From Bacteroidota bacterium (GTDB taxonomy: Bacteria; Bacteroidota; Bacteroidia; Cytophagales; Cyclobacteriaceae), in the NCBI GenBank assembly GCA_023428695.1, contig JAEYWY010000035.1, forward strand, positions 1-64,000: 64,000 nt of DNA, read 5' to 3'. Within the stretch, counting starts at the first letter, position 1, and each line of letters starts with the position of its first letter. A program made the position numbers and the translations under genes. The notes under the pieces are model-generated. The model worked only from the letters and a program-made list of their open reading frames with translations, did not search any database and was not told the DNA's origin. Below are positions 35,967 to 44,387 of this stretch, piece by piece.

Positions 35967-36127
35967 CTGTTAATATCGCCGGAGGGAAATAGGCAACCAG
36001 CGGTATGTTACATTGAGGAATTATCATGCCGAAATAAAACGTAATACAAAAAAGTGCGAATTCAAGCTTATTTCGCGCTTTCCAAGTCTCCGAAATTCCC
36101 ATTCAGGGAAATAAACTCTCAAAATCC

Positions 36128-36625
36128 CTATTTAGAAGTGAGCGAACTGGTCGACAATGACCAATGCTGATGCCCTGAAAAACACACCTCCAACTGCAGT
36201 ATTCTAAAGCCTGAATATCTTTCACCTTCAGTTGATGCGAGTATTTCGCGGTATCCCCAACCGCGTTCAAGATGAAGGATACTTACAGCTCGCTCTAATT
36301 TTCGCCAACGGTCCGCGAAAAGTCCGGGACTCGCATGAATGACGTCGGCGATACAGAAAAACGCATCGGTTCTTTTGAGATGAAACAGACCGTCGTAATC
36401 GTCAACAAAGGACGCAACGGGCAAAGCGAGGTGCACCTCAACGGGTAACGACATGCGTTGATTGATACGGTAATGAAGCTGCAACGCTCCCGATACAGAC
36501 ATCCTGTTTGCTGCGGCCTCACGAATGAGAGCGTCACCGTATTCAGATAGTACGGCGACATCGTCGCGCATGATGGTGGCACTCTGGTACAAGAAGTTGC
36601 CTTCTTCGACTCTGACGATTTGCAT
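36128..36625 (-). CDS. Hypothetical protein
   Basis: A 165-residue protein with no recognised domain or signal peptide. It has mixed alpha/beta character and an internal segment SLPVEVHLALPVASFVDDYDGLFHLKRTDAFF. The frame is open for 12 more codons upstream; the later ATG (MQIVRVEEGNFLY) looks more natural. A second overlapping reverse frame (36295-36675) is open too, so coding status is less sure than for its neighbours. It is divergent from the small lipoprotein gene at 36756. Confidence 0.5.
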   Translation of the reverse strand: MQIVRVEEGNFLYQSATIMRDDVAVLSEYGDALIREAAANRMSVSGALQLHYRINQRMSLPVEVHLALPVASFVDDYDGLFHLKRTDAFFCIADVIHASPGLFADRWRKLERAVSILHLERGWGYREILASTEGERYSGFRILQLEVCFSGHQHWSLSTSSLTSK

Positions 36626-36693
36626 AGACTTTCTTGCAAAAGAAACAGCAGCCCATGACAACAGTATGTCAGCAAATTGGCGGGCGAGCCTGC

Positions 36694-36701
36694 TAAATTT
36701 G
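36694..36701 (+). promoter_or_regulatory. Possible -7 box for the small lipoprotein gene
   Basis: TAAATTTG matches the Bacteroidota -7 consensus exactly and lies 54 bp before the ATG at 36756. The nearest TTG upstream (36677-36679) is only 14 bp away, which is short, so the -33 element is not convincing. Confidence 0.35.
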
Positions 36702-36755
36702 ATTCGAAACCAACTTTTTGTCCTGAACGCGTGTCAATAATGAAAACACCCCCCT

Positions 36756-37205
36756 ATGAGAACCTTACCAATATTAATTATCACACTGCTTCTGGCTGGC
36801 TGCACATTTAACGACAACCCGAACGCACTCATCCTGGAAGGCGGATCACTTTCAAACCTGAAGGGAAGCTGGTTGATGTTTGAAAAGGGCTATTCACCAG
36901 GGGCAGGATACATTGTAGACGAGGTGCCATCGGTACCGCCAAAGATCATAACATTCGGTCACGATGGATCTTTCACGTCGAATGTGGAAGGCTACGACAC
37001 GTACAAGCGCTATCGTATCGATAAGGACAAAGATGATCACGTTCTGGTACTCGCTGTTTCGGAGGACGCTTTTGAATCAAACGAGGCCCGTTTCACTATC
37101 AAATTCATAGACGGTGCCATGTTTCTCTACAGGCGTTATTGTTTTGAAGGATGTCATGAAGCATTCATGAAAATCCGCGGCAACGAGCAGGATCAGAATC
37201 CGTAG
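36756..37205 (+). CDS. Small lipoprotein, lipocalin-like
   Basis: The 149-residue protein has a clear lipobox (LLLAGC, Cys16) and a body of beta-strands: LKGSWLMFEKGYSPGAGYIV, PPKIITFGHDGSFTSNVEGY, and a pair of Cys residues (RYCFEGCHEAF) near the end that may form a disulfide. The LxGxW start and the length suggest the lipocalin-like fold common among Bacteroidota lipoproteins, usually of unknown ligand. It overlaps the 3' end of the convergent aminotransferase gene by 13 bp. Confidence 0.72.
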   Translation: MRTLPILIITLLLAGCTFNDNPNALILEGGSLSNLKGSWLMFEKGYSPGAGYIVDEVPSVPPKIITFGHDGSFTSNVEGYDTYKRYRIDKDKDDHVLVLAVSEDAFESNEARFTIKFIDGAMFLYRRYCFEGCHEAFMKIRGNEQDQNP

Positions 37206-38053
37206 AATTTTTTGGGATACGCGTTTTCAGACTGGTCGGTGTTTTCGAGATCGATCAGGCCGTCTAATAATTTAATCGTTGTACTGCCAGGTTTACCATC
37301 ACTGATGGGCTGATTATTAACGCGAACAATCGGAACGATACGTTTTGTCGTACTCGTCAGAAACGCCTCACGCGCATTGTACACGTCTTCGAGTGTTACC
37401 TTTCCTTCTTCAACGTTCCCTGTTGCTCTCCCCAGATTAAGAACATTTTTTCTTGTTATGCCCGCCAACACATTTTCCTTCGGTGTGACAATCGTTCCAT
37501 CCTGTCGCACAATAAAAAAATTGCATCGTGGAAACTCCGAGACAAGATTCTCTTTCACGTATAGCACATCATATGCGTTTGCAGCCTTCACTTTTTCGGC
37601 CAGCCAGATACCCATTGTATAATTGATCGTTTTCGCTTCAGCAAACTCGCGAACATATTCATGCGTGATAATGCTCACACCTTCATCGAAGACGCGTTGC
37701 GGCGGAAGCGTAAGCTCATGGTGCGTCATAATGAGGTTAGGCTGACCCGGCGTGTAGCCATCGGATGAATAGCCACCGGTCAGGACCAGCTTGATACCAG
37801 AGACTTTGAGTGCATTTTTTTCAACGAGTCTGTATATCGCCTTCGCGACCTTTGGCCGGTCCAACGGTATCGGTAGCCGCATTACGCTTGCAGAATGCCA
37901 GAACCGGTCCAGATAGTCATTAAGAAAAAAAACGTGGCCATCCTGAATCTTGAAGAAATCGAATACACCGTAGCCGCGATGCAGCGCAAGGTCGCTGATG
38001 TGTACCCGGGCCTTTGACCATTCAATCAATTCGTCATTTACGAAAGCATACAT
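37193..38053 (-). CDS. Aminotransferase class IV (D-amino-acid / branched-chain / aminodeoxychorismate lyase family)
   Basis: The 286-residue PLP enzyme has the class IV pattern: MYAFVNDELIEWSKARVHISDL at the start, HRGYGVFDFFKIQDG, the Schiff-base Lys141 in AKTINYTMGIW, and VSEFPRCNFFIVRQDGTIVT followed by LAGITRKNVLNL, which hold the cofactor phosphate and Glu. The length and the SEFPRCN motif fit D-alanine aminotransferase or aminodeoxychorismate lyase-type enzymes; sequence reading does not settle the substrate. It is a single gene, divergent from the DUF4260 gene. Confidence 0.88.
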   Translation of the reverse strand: MYAFVNDELIEWSKARVHISDLALHRGYGVFDFFKIQDGHVFFLNDYLDRFWHSASVMRLPIPLDRPKVAKAIYRLVEKNALKVSGIKLVLTGGYSSDGYTPGQPNLIMTHHELTLPPQRVFDEGVSIITHEYVREFAEAKTINYTMGIWLAEKVKAANAYDVLYVKENLVSEFPRCNFFIVRQDGTIVTPKENVLAGITRKNVLNLGRATGNVEEGKVTLEDVYNAREAFLTSTTKRIVPIVRVNNQPISDGKPGSTTIKLLDGLIDLENTDQSENAYPKKFYGF

Positions 38054-38123
38054 AACCTGGATTGGAAAACCATAAAACTATGAGAGAGTTGCAAGCAAAC
38101 AAACGGTTTTGCCGAGTTTCGGT

Positions 38124-38131
38124 TAAATTTG
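38124..38131 (+). promoter_or_regulatory. -7 box immediately before the DUF4260 gene
   Basis: TAAATTTG is a perfect Bacteroidota -7 match, but it ends only 6 nt before the ATG at 38138. If it is used, the mRNA would be leaderless or nearly so. No TTG is found at the expected -33 distance. Confidence 0.35.
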
Positions 38132-38137
38132 CGGCTT

Positions 38138-38485
38138 ATGAAAAAAATTCTTCAACTCGAGGAACTTGTCCTTTTCGCGGCATGCCTGTATGTGTGGCCT
38201 TATTTCGATCTCAGCTGGTGGCTTTTTGCCGCGTTGATTCTCACCCCCGACATTGGTATGCTTGGTTATCTGGGCGGACCACGCACGGGTGCCTGGGTTT
38301 ATAATATTTTTCACCACCGGGGCATCGCATTAGCAGTGGCTTTTATTGGTCACCTGACGGGAAATTTACCTGTCCTGGTGGCGGGATACATCCTATTCTC
38401 ACATGCAACCCTCGATCGCATGCTGGGCTATGGGCTCAAATACGAAGCCGGGTTCAAAGTGACGCATCTCGGATCCCTCGATTAA
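38138..38485 (+). CDS. DUF4260 membrane protein
   Basis: The 115-residue protein has about four hydrophobic helices and the DUF4260 pattern: LQLEELVLFAACLYVWPYFD, PDIGMLGYLGGPRTGAWVYN, FHHRGIALAV and the C-terminal SHATLDRMLGYGLKYEAGFK with THLG. Its function is not known. An upstream TTG would add three residues, but ATG at 38138 starts directly with the conserved KKILQLEEL. A perfect -7 box ends 6 nt before the ATG. Confidence 0.88.
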   Translation: MKKILQLEELVLFAACLYVWPYFDLSWWLFAALILTPDIGMLGYLGGPRTGAWVYNIFHHRGIALAVAFIGHLTGNLPVLVAGYILFSHATLDRMLGYGLKYEAGFKVTHLGSLD

Positions 38486-38500
38486 CCGGAAACGCGCAGT

Positions 38501-38836
38501 TCAGACGACGTGAATTCTGGTGGGGTGGCTAAGCTTGAGGTCCTTCCGCCGTTGGTCAAAGCCTACTTTACGATTGACATAACCCTTGGAGTAACTTTTT
38601 ACACGCGCATCAAAACGGATTGTCATACCCTCCCGCAGGTTCACTTTTTCAAATGCTTTTGAGAATGTAAACCAGATGTGATCGGTTACAAGGGTTCCGG
38701 TTTCGGCGTCTCGCACATCGACAAACAGGATAGTGTCCTCACTCCGGCCTTTGAAGTTTATCTTCTTGCCGAAACGACTGCAGGTAGCGATAAACGTACG
38801 ACGTTCACCCTCGTCAGCTGCAAGATTTCTTCTCAT
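38501..38836 (-). CDS. Conserved hypothetical protein, small beta-rich
   Basis: A 111-residue cytoplasmic protein beginning MRRNLAADEGERRTFIATCS. The sequence FGKKINFKGRSEDTILFVDV followed by RDAETGTLVTDHIWFTFSKA and FEKVNLREGMTIRFDARVKS has the strand order of an OB-fold-like small beta barrel, and the end is basic (YVNRKVGFDQRRKDLKLSHP), so nucleic acid binding is conceivable. I recall similar Bacteroidota hypotheticals but no function. The 24 upstream codons in frame overlap the terminator of pckG and were left out. Confidence 0.65.
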   Translation of the reverse strand: MRRNLAADEGERRTFIATCSRFGKKINFKGRSEDTILFVDVRDAETGTLVTDHIWFTFSKAFEKVNLREGMTIRFDARVKSYSKGYVNRKVGFDQRRKDLKLSHPTRIHVV

Positions 38837-38860
38837 TGTTTCGCTAATTCGGAAACAAGA

Positions 38861-38899
38861 AAACAAAAAAAAAGAAGTTGCCCGCCTGGCAACTTCTTT
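38861..38899 (-). terminator. Strong Rho-independent terminator of pckG
   Basis: AAAGAAGTTGCC (38871-38882) pairs perfectly over 12 bp with GGCAACTTCTTT (38888-38899). On the reverse strand the stem runs into a long T-tract (38861-38873). It lies 19 bp after the pckG stop. Confidence 0.88.
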
Positions 38900-38917
38900 T
38901 CTCAACATATATTAACC

Positions 38918-40780
38918 CTAAACCGTTTCAGGTTCAAGCTGCCATACCGCCGGTGAGCGCCACAATCCACTCAGCAGCAGTTCGCGCATGAAGATGTACT
39001 CCTTGGGAAGTCTGTCATACATACGCTCGAAGAGTTCAGCATGAGCCAGGAGTTCTATCTTCCAGGCTTCACGGTCGATATCCATGATCTTTTCAAAATC
39101 ATGCTTCGTAAAGCTTTCGAGTCCTCGCCAGTCGATGTCGTCATAGTGGGGCATCCAACCGATAGGGCTTTCCACAGCCGAAGCTCTTCCTTTAATTCTC
39201 TGAATGATCCATTTCAGGATCCGCATATTTTCACCGAAGCCAGGCCACTGGAAGTTGCCTTGTTCGTCTTTTCTAAACCAGTTCACACCGAAAATCCGCG
39301 GCGGCGCAGGCAGGTTTCTGCCAAATTGCAGCCAGTGGTTGAAGTAATCCGCCATATGGTAACCGCAGAACGGAAGCATGGCGAACGGATCGCGGCGTAC
39401 CTTGCCGATTTCACCAAATGCTGCGGCAGTCATTTCAGAACCCATGGTCGAAGCCAGGTAGACGCCGAAGTTCCAGTTCATTGCCTGGTACACCAGTGGT
39501 ACCGTTGTGCTTCGGCGTCCTCCGAAAATAAAGGCACCGATCTTAACACCATTCGGATTTTCCCATTCGGAATCGATAACCGGGTTTTGCGATGCAGGAG
39601 CAGTAAACCGTGCATTCGGGTGAGCTACGGGTTTGCCACTTGCAGGATCCCACTTCTTGCCATTCCAGCCGATTACGCCTTCAGGAACTTCTTTGGTAAG
39701 ACCTTCCCACCATACGTCGCCATCCGGTGTAACACCTACGTTCGTAAAGATCGTGTCGCTTGAGATCGTGGCGATCGCATTCGGATTGGTTTTCTCATTT
39801 GTTCCGGGGGCTACGCCAAAGTATCCGGCCTCGGGATTTATTGCGTAGAGATTACCGTCCTTACCAGGTTTGATCCATGCGATGTCGTCACCAACGGTTG
39901 TAATCTTCCACCCATCGAATTGTTTGGGTGGAATCAACATGGCGAAGTTTGTTTTGCCACAGGCACTGGGAAATGCGGCCGCCAGGTAAGTCTTCTCCCC
40001 TTCAGGATTTTCAACACCCATCAACAACATGTGTTCCGCAAGCCAGCCCTCTTCCTGGGCCATCACGGAAGCAATTCGTAACGCAAAACACTTTTTGCCC
40101 AGCAGCGCATTTCCACCGTAGCCAGATCCGTAAGAAACGATAGATCGTTCTTCGGGATAGTGTACAATATATTTGACGGTCGGATTGCACGGCCACTTCG
40201 CATCCTCCTGCCCCAATTCAAGCGGGGCACCAACAGTGTGAAGACATTTCACAAAGTCCCCGTCTTTTCCAAGAACATCGAGCACTTTATCACCTACCCG
40301 CGTCATGATATGCATGTTAACCACGACGTATTCGGAGTCGGTGATTTCAACGCCAATCTGAGAAATCGGCGAACCAACGGGACCCATACTGAACGGAATG
40401 ACGTACATCGTCCGACCGCGCATACATTTCGACAAAAGCTTCTTCAGCGTTTGTTTCATTTCCCTGGGGTCCATCCAGTTGTTTGTCGGACCGGCGCCTT
40501 CGCGCGTACGACTGCATATATAGGTCCGGTCTTCAACGCGCGCCACATCACTCGGATCAGAAAAGCACGCAAAGGAATTGGGACGCTTCTTCTCATTAAG
40601 ACGAATAAACGTTCCTTTTTCCACCAGAAGATTACAAAGTTCATCATACTCTTCCCTGCTTCCGTTACACCATCTTATCTGATCGGGTTGGCAAAGGATC
40701 GCCATTTCGTTTACCCAGCGTTCCAATTCCGAGTGCTGTGTATATACGGCGTTTTCAGTTTCTACTTCGGGGGTTTTCAT
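38918..40780 (-). CDS. pckG: Phosphoenolpyruvate carboxykinase (GTP)
   Basis: The 620-residue enzyme converts oxaloacetate to phosphoenolpyruvate with GTP, the entry to gluconeogenesis. It has the GTP-type signatures: RTYICSRTREGAGPTNNWMD, YVIPFSMGPVGSP, the P-loop with the reactive Cys (FPSACGKTN, Cys274, Lys276), GDDIAWIKPGKDGNLYAINP and ENPNGVKIGAFIFGGRRSTT. Length matches the GTP family rather than the 530-residue ATP type. The frame is open 25 codons upstream; ATG at 40778-40780 (MKTPEVETEN) was preferred. It is a single gene with its own strong terminator. Confidence 0.95.
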   Translation of the reverse strand: MKTPEVETENAVYTQHSELERWVNEMAILCQPDQIRWCNGSREEYDELCNLLVEKGTFIRLNEKKRPNSFACFSDPSDVARVEDRTYICSRTREGAGPTNNWMDPREMKQTLKKLLSKCMRGRTMYVIPFSMGPVGSPISQIGVEITDSEYVVVNMHIMTRVGDKVLDVLGKDGDFVKCLHTVGAPLELGQEDAKWPCNPTVKYIVHYPEERSIVSYGSGYGGNALLGKKCFALRIASVMAQEEGWLAEHMLLMGVENPEGEKTYLAAAFPSACGKTNFAMLIPPKQFDGWKITTVGDDIAWIKPGKDGNLYAINPEAGYFGVAPGTNEKTNPNAIATISSDTIFTNVGVTPDGDVWWEGLTKEVPEGVIGWNGKKWDPASGKPVAHPNARFTAPASQNPVIDSEWENPNGVKIGAFIFGGRRSTTVPLVYQAMNWNFGVYLASTMGSEMTAAAFGEIGKVRRDPFAMLPFCGYHMADYFNHWLQFGRNLPAPPRIFGVNWFRKDEQGNFQWPGFGENMRILKWIIQRIKGRASAVESPIGWMPHYDDIDWRGLESFTKHDFEKIMDIDREAWKIELLAHAELFERMYDRLPKEYIFMRELLLSGLWRSPAVWQLEPETV

Positions 40781-41138
40781 GACTGTTGCATTTGAAGTAC
40801 GATGTAAAAGTAGACCCGGTGTCATCGCCCGAAAATGATAAACATCACCAATCATTTCATTTTTGGACGATTATTGTCAGGGAAAAAAACGACGCTGAAA
40901 CCAGCAAACGGTTGCATTTTTCCGGGATGCGGGAACAAAATCCACGACGTCGCATGGGAAGAGTGATCGAACCCTGTTTCCAGGGCGATTTCTATGCTGA
41001 AACAACGCTTCGGCACCGATTCCGGAACATGCATTCAAAAGAGGGTGTGACAAAGTTCATTCACTGTCATGACGCAGCGCACTTCACGGCGACCTGCTGG
41101 AACCTAAGTTTGACTCGGTTAAAAAACGCAATCGAGCC
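40781..41138. other. Divergent intergenic region between pckG and the DASS transporter gene
   Basis: This 358-bp stretch has no supported gene. An open forward frame across it lacks coding character. It should hold promoters for both directions; a forward -7 box was found at 41105-41112, and no convincing reverse -7 box was seen. Confidence 0.45.
41105..41112 (+). promoter_or_regulatory. -7 box of the DASS transporter/signalling operon
   Basis: TAAGTTTG matches TAnnTTTG exactly. It lies 26 bp upstream of the GTG start at 41139, giving a leader of about 20 nt. No TTG was found at the ideal -33 distance. Confidence 0.45.
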
Positions 41139-42566
41139 GTGAAAAAGTACCTTGACAAAACCAACCTTAAACTATTCCTCCTTCTCATCCCGCCTCTGCT
41201 TGTCCTTATGTTACCCACAGCGTCGATTCCTGTGGACAATCTGACGCAGGTTGAACAGCGGGTACTCGCGCTGTTTCTGTTCGCCGCCCTTTTTTGGATT
41301 TTCGAACCCATTCCGATTTATGCAACGTCGATGCTCATCATCGTCATCGAACTTTTGTTCCTTTCTGATACGAGCATTGCGTTCACAAAAGGTGAAGGCG
41401 CGTCTTTCGGGTTGCTCCTGCCCTACAAGGACATCATGGCAACGCTGGCCTCTCCGGTGATCCTGCTGTTCCTCGGTGGATTCTTCCTTGCTGCGGGCGC
41501 GACCAAATACCGCCTTGATCAAAACATTTCACGGGTACTTTTGAAACGCTTCGGTGAAAACCCACGCGTCGTACTGTTTGGCATCATGTGCCTCACTGCT
41601 GTGTTCTCCATGTTCATGAGCAATACAGCCACAACGGCGATGATGCTCTCCATTCTGATCCCCGTACTTAAGATGTTTCCCGCGAATGACAAAGGGCGAA
41701 TCGCCTTCGTCGTGGCAGTGCCAATCGCCGCCAACCTCGGTGGTATCGGTACTCCGATCGGAACACCACCCAACGCAATCGCGCTGAAGTTCATCAACGG
41801 AACCAACCCTATAACATTCGGTGAATGGATGGCATTCGGAGTTCCATTCGTGGTCATCATGCTTATCCTCTCGTGGTTCCTTATCGTATCATTGTTTCCA
41901 TCCGAGACAAAGTCAATCCGACTAACCCTCGAGGGAACATTCAGCATGTCGAAAAAGGCAATTATTGTGTACGTGACTTTCATTCTGACGATAGTACTCT
42001 GGTTACTTGACTTCCTGCACGGAGTGAATTCATACGCCATCGCGATGATACCAGTTGCCGTTTTCCTTAGTACGGGAATCATCAACAAGGAAGATCTCAA
42101 AACCATCAGCTGGGAAGTGTTATGGCTTGTGGCCGGAGGTATAGCGCTGGGGTTGGCAATTGAAAAAACGGGGCTGGCCAGTAACCTGATCAACAGCATT
42201 CCATTTGCATCCCTTGAAGGATATTTGATTATCGTTCTTGCCGCTGTCACCGGATTTTTCATGGCTAACTTCATGTCACACACGGCTTCAGCGAACCTGT
42301 TGATCCCATTGCTTGCGGCTCTTGGGACAAGCGTCGGCAGTCTTGAAGAACTTGGCGGAACCCGGCTCATCGTGCTCGCCGCAACGTTCGCGATTTCATT
42401 GGGAATGTCGTTGCCAATAAGCAGTCCGCCCAACGCACTGGCGCATGCTACCGGCGAACTTCAAACAAAGGATCTTGTTAAGGCCGGATTCGGTACCGGA
42501 CTCATTGGATTGATTATCACCGCCGTGATGATTGTTTTACTACACGCATTAAACTACTTCACATGA
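41139..42566 (+). CDS. DASS-family (SLC13) sodium:anion symporter
   Basis: The 475-residue inner membrane protein has 11-12 hydrophobic helices and the two Ser-Asn-Thr type motifs of divalent-anion symporters: MSNTATTAMM at about 165 and the related SHTASANLLI in the second half, plus two re-entrant regions (GGIGTPIGTPPNAIALKFIN and GMSLPISSPPNALAHATGEL). It probably imports dicarboxylates such as succinate or malate with sodium; sulfate is possible in this family. The start is GTG. Its 3' end overlaps the soluble sensor kinase gene by 4 bp (ATGA). Confidence 0.9.
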   Translation: MKKYLDKTNLKLFLLLIPPLLVLMLPTASIPVDNLTQVEQRVLALFLFAALFWIFEPIPIYATSMLIIVIELLFLSDTSIAFTKGEGASFGLLLPYKDIMATLASPVILLFLGGFFLAAGATKYRLDQNISRVLLKRFGENPRVVLFGIMCLTAVFSMFMSNTATTAMMLSILIPVLKMFPANDKGRIAFVVAVPIAANLGGIGTPIGTPPNAIALKFINGTNPITFGEWMAFGVPFVVIMLILSWFLIVSLFPSETKSIRLTLEGTFSMSKKAIIVYVTFILTIVLWLLDFLHGVNSYAIAMIPVAVFLSTGIINKEDLKTISWEVLWLVAGGIALGLAIEKTGLASNLINSIPFASLEGYLIIVLAAVTGFFMANFMSHTASANLLIPLLAALGTSVGSLEELGGTRLIVLAATFAISLGMSLPISSPPNALAHATGELQTKDLVKAGFGTGLIGLIITAVMIVLLHALNYFT

Positions 42567-43900
42567 GCGACGCATTTGAAACCAGCAAAGACGTCGATCG
42601 GCTGAAGCAGAAATACTTCAACGACCCGTCGAAGCACATCGAACTTCAAAAAGGCGAGACACTCGTGGTCGAAGGAAAGTTTAATGATCGGCTGTACGTT
42701 GTTCTCGACGGTACGCTTACCGGTTATCTGCAAGACGAGAACGGCGATGAAGCCGAAGTCTATCAAAGCACCCGCGACATGTTCGTCGGTGTATACAGCT
42801 ATTTCAGCCCGGAACACATCACCTATCTGACCCTGACTGCCGAAGAAAATACGACTGTCGCGTACATCGACCAATCCGCACGCGAAGGCCGTGAAGAAGC
42901 GTTTGCCCGGGATTTTCTTCCGGTGATCGTACATGAACTTTACCTCAGGCAGATGCTGACGCAACGCATCAACATGCAACGCCAGGCTGCAATACGAAAG
43001 CTTTTTGAAAACGAAAAGATGGCCACGCTTGGTCAACTTGCTGCCGGTCTTGCACACGAATTAAATAACGCGATCGGCGTCCTTGATAAAAACACGTCGT
43101 GGCTCGCAACGACTATCAAAGATGTTCTGAAAAACAAGGCACTTCGCAACCTTTTTCTGACGATGCTGCAATCCGGGCAATCGCTCAGCACGGTGGAACT
43201 TCGCGACAAAAGAAGAACACTTGAAAAACAATTCGGGGTTCCGGCCGGTATCGCAAAACAACTGGCCAAGACAAATTTGCCCGAAGAAGAAATCCACTCA
43301 CTCCTCAGGGAAAATCAGGGCGAGCTGAATCGTATCAGCCTCGTGACCGAAGCTGCTATCACATTGCACGACATGCAGGTCGCGGCTACGCATGCCGCAC
43401 ACGTTGTACAGTCTGTTCGCATTCTCGGAATGAACAACTCAGCCGCAGTCACGAATACGTCTCTGCTCGAATCCATCAATAAAGCGATGGCACTCACAAA
43501 GTCGTTGTGGCAGGACATTGCGGTATCCGTGCGACAAGATGCGGAGGCAGTCGTACTTGCAAACCCGGGTGATCTTGTACAGGTCTGGGTTAACCTGATC
43601 AAAAATGCATGCGAAAGCATGAGTCTGGCTCAGACTCCATCGCCCGCGTTGTCGATACAGATCAACGCTGCCGATGACTATTACACCGTTACCGTGTCGG
43701 ATAACGGACCGGGTATCCCTGAAGGGCTTCAGAAGAAAATATTTCAACCAAATTTCACCACCCGTGTGAGCGGTCTTTCATTCGGACTTGGACTAGGACT
43801 ATCGATTGTCAGAAAAATTGTCACCGAATACCGGGGTTCAGTCAATGTTGAGAGTCGCGCGGATGAAACACATTTTGTCGTTCAACTTCCAAAACCATGA
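42563..43900 (+). CDS. Soluble histidine kinase with N-terminal cyclic-nucleotide-binding-like domain
   Basis: A 445-residue protein without signal peptide or membrane helices. Residues 25-105 form a cNMP-binding-like beta-roll (LQKGETLVVEGKFNDRLYVV, LDGTLTGYLQDENGDEAEVY); the usual phosphate-binding Arg is not evident. The phospho-acceptor is His165 (GLAHELNNAIG), with an unusually long helical insert (about 190-285) before the ATPase, which has Asn348 (NLIKNACESM), DNGPGIP and FGLGLGLSIV. It is coupled by 4-bp overlap to the transporter and lies 4 bp before the response regulator, so the three probably form one sensing unit. Confidence 0.9.
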   Translation: MSDAFETSKDVDRLKQKYFNDPSKHIELQKGETLVVEGKFNDRLYVVLDGTLTGYLQDENGDEAEVYQSTRDMFVGVYSYFSPEHITYLTLTAEENTTVAYIDQSAREGREEAFARDFLPVIVHELYLRQMLTQRINMQRQAAIRKLFENEKMATLGQLAAGLAHELNNAIGVLDKNTSWLATTIKDVLKNKALRNLFLTMLQSGQSLSTVELRDKRRTLEKQFGVPAGIAKQLAKTNLPEEEIHSLLRENQGELNRISLVTEAAITLHDMQVAATHAAHVVQSVRILGMNNSAAVTNTSLLESINKAMALTKSLWQDIAVSVRQDAEAVVLANPGDLVQVWVNLIKNACESMSLAQTPSPALSIQINAADDYYTVTVSDNGPGIPEGLQKKIFQPNFTTRVSGLSFGLGLGLSIVRKIVTEYRGSVNVESRADETHFVVQLPKP

Positions 43901-43904
43901 AGTT

Positions 43905-44387
43905 ATGGAAAACATTGTCATAATCGTTATTGAAGATCAGCGTGAAGTCCTTCAGGCCATTGGTAAGGACCTCGTCATTCTCGAAGGCGGCTTCCTTGTT
44001 GAAGAATGCGAATCAACAGCAGAAGCACGCCAGGTAATGGATGCAATCGACGCCGCCGGTGACTATGTGGCGTTGATCATTTCAGACCAGGTAATGCCTA
44101 ATCAAACCGGTGTTGACTTCCTTATTGAAGTCCACAACGATAGTCGTTTTACCGGCACCCGAAAGATGTTACTTACCGGTCTCGCGACCCATCGCGACAC
44201 TATCGAAGCTATTAACAAGGCTTCAATTGACAAGTACATCAGTAAACCCTGGAAGACAGATGAGCTCATTGAGTCTGTAAAGACGCTGGTAACAGAATTC
44301 ATCCTGGAAAAGGGAATTGACTACACAAAATACATCGACCTGCTTGATAAACAGGTTTTGTTTGACAAACTGAGGAAGACAACATGA
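43905..44387 (+). CDS. Response regulator, receiver domain with short C-terminal tail
   Basis: The 160-residue protein has a receiver domain with acidic residues ED (10-11), phospho-acceptor Asp61 (IISDQVMPNQTG), Thr91 (LLTGLA) and Lys114 (YISKPW). The C-terminal 30 residues (EFILEKGIDYTKYIDLLDKQ) are helical and too short for a standard output domain. The frame is open further upstream into the kinase gene, but ATG at 43905 directly starts the receiver fold. It overlaps the DUF2490 gene by 4 bp. The cognate kinase is almost certainly the preceding gene product. Confidence 0.9.
   Translation: MENIVIIVIEDQREVLQAIGKDLVILEGGFLVEECESTAEARQVMDAIDAAGDYVALIISDQVMPNQTGVDFLIEVHNDSRFTGTRKMLLTGLATHRDTIEAINKASIDKYISKPWKTDELIESVKTLVTEFILEKGIDYTKYIDLLDKQVLFDKLRKTT

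Noticed and set aside
36295..36675. 126-codon reverse frame overlapping the hypothetical gene at 36128
   Set aside because: Composition (many Cys, Ser, Leu, Pro runs) looks non-coding compared with the competing frame.
40786..41142. 118-codon forward frame in the pckG/DASS intergenic region
   Set aside because: No domain, unusual composition and no start site context; it also spans the -7 box of the next gene.
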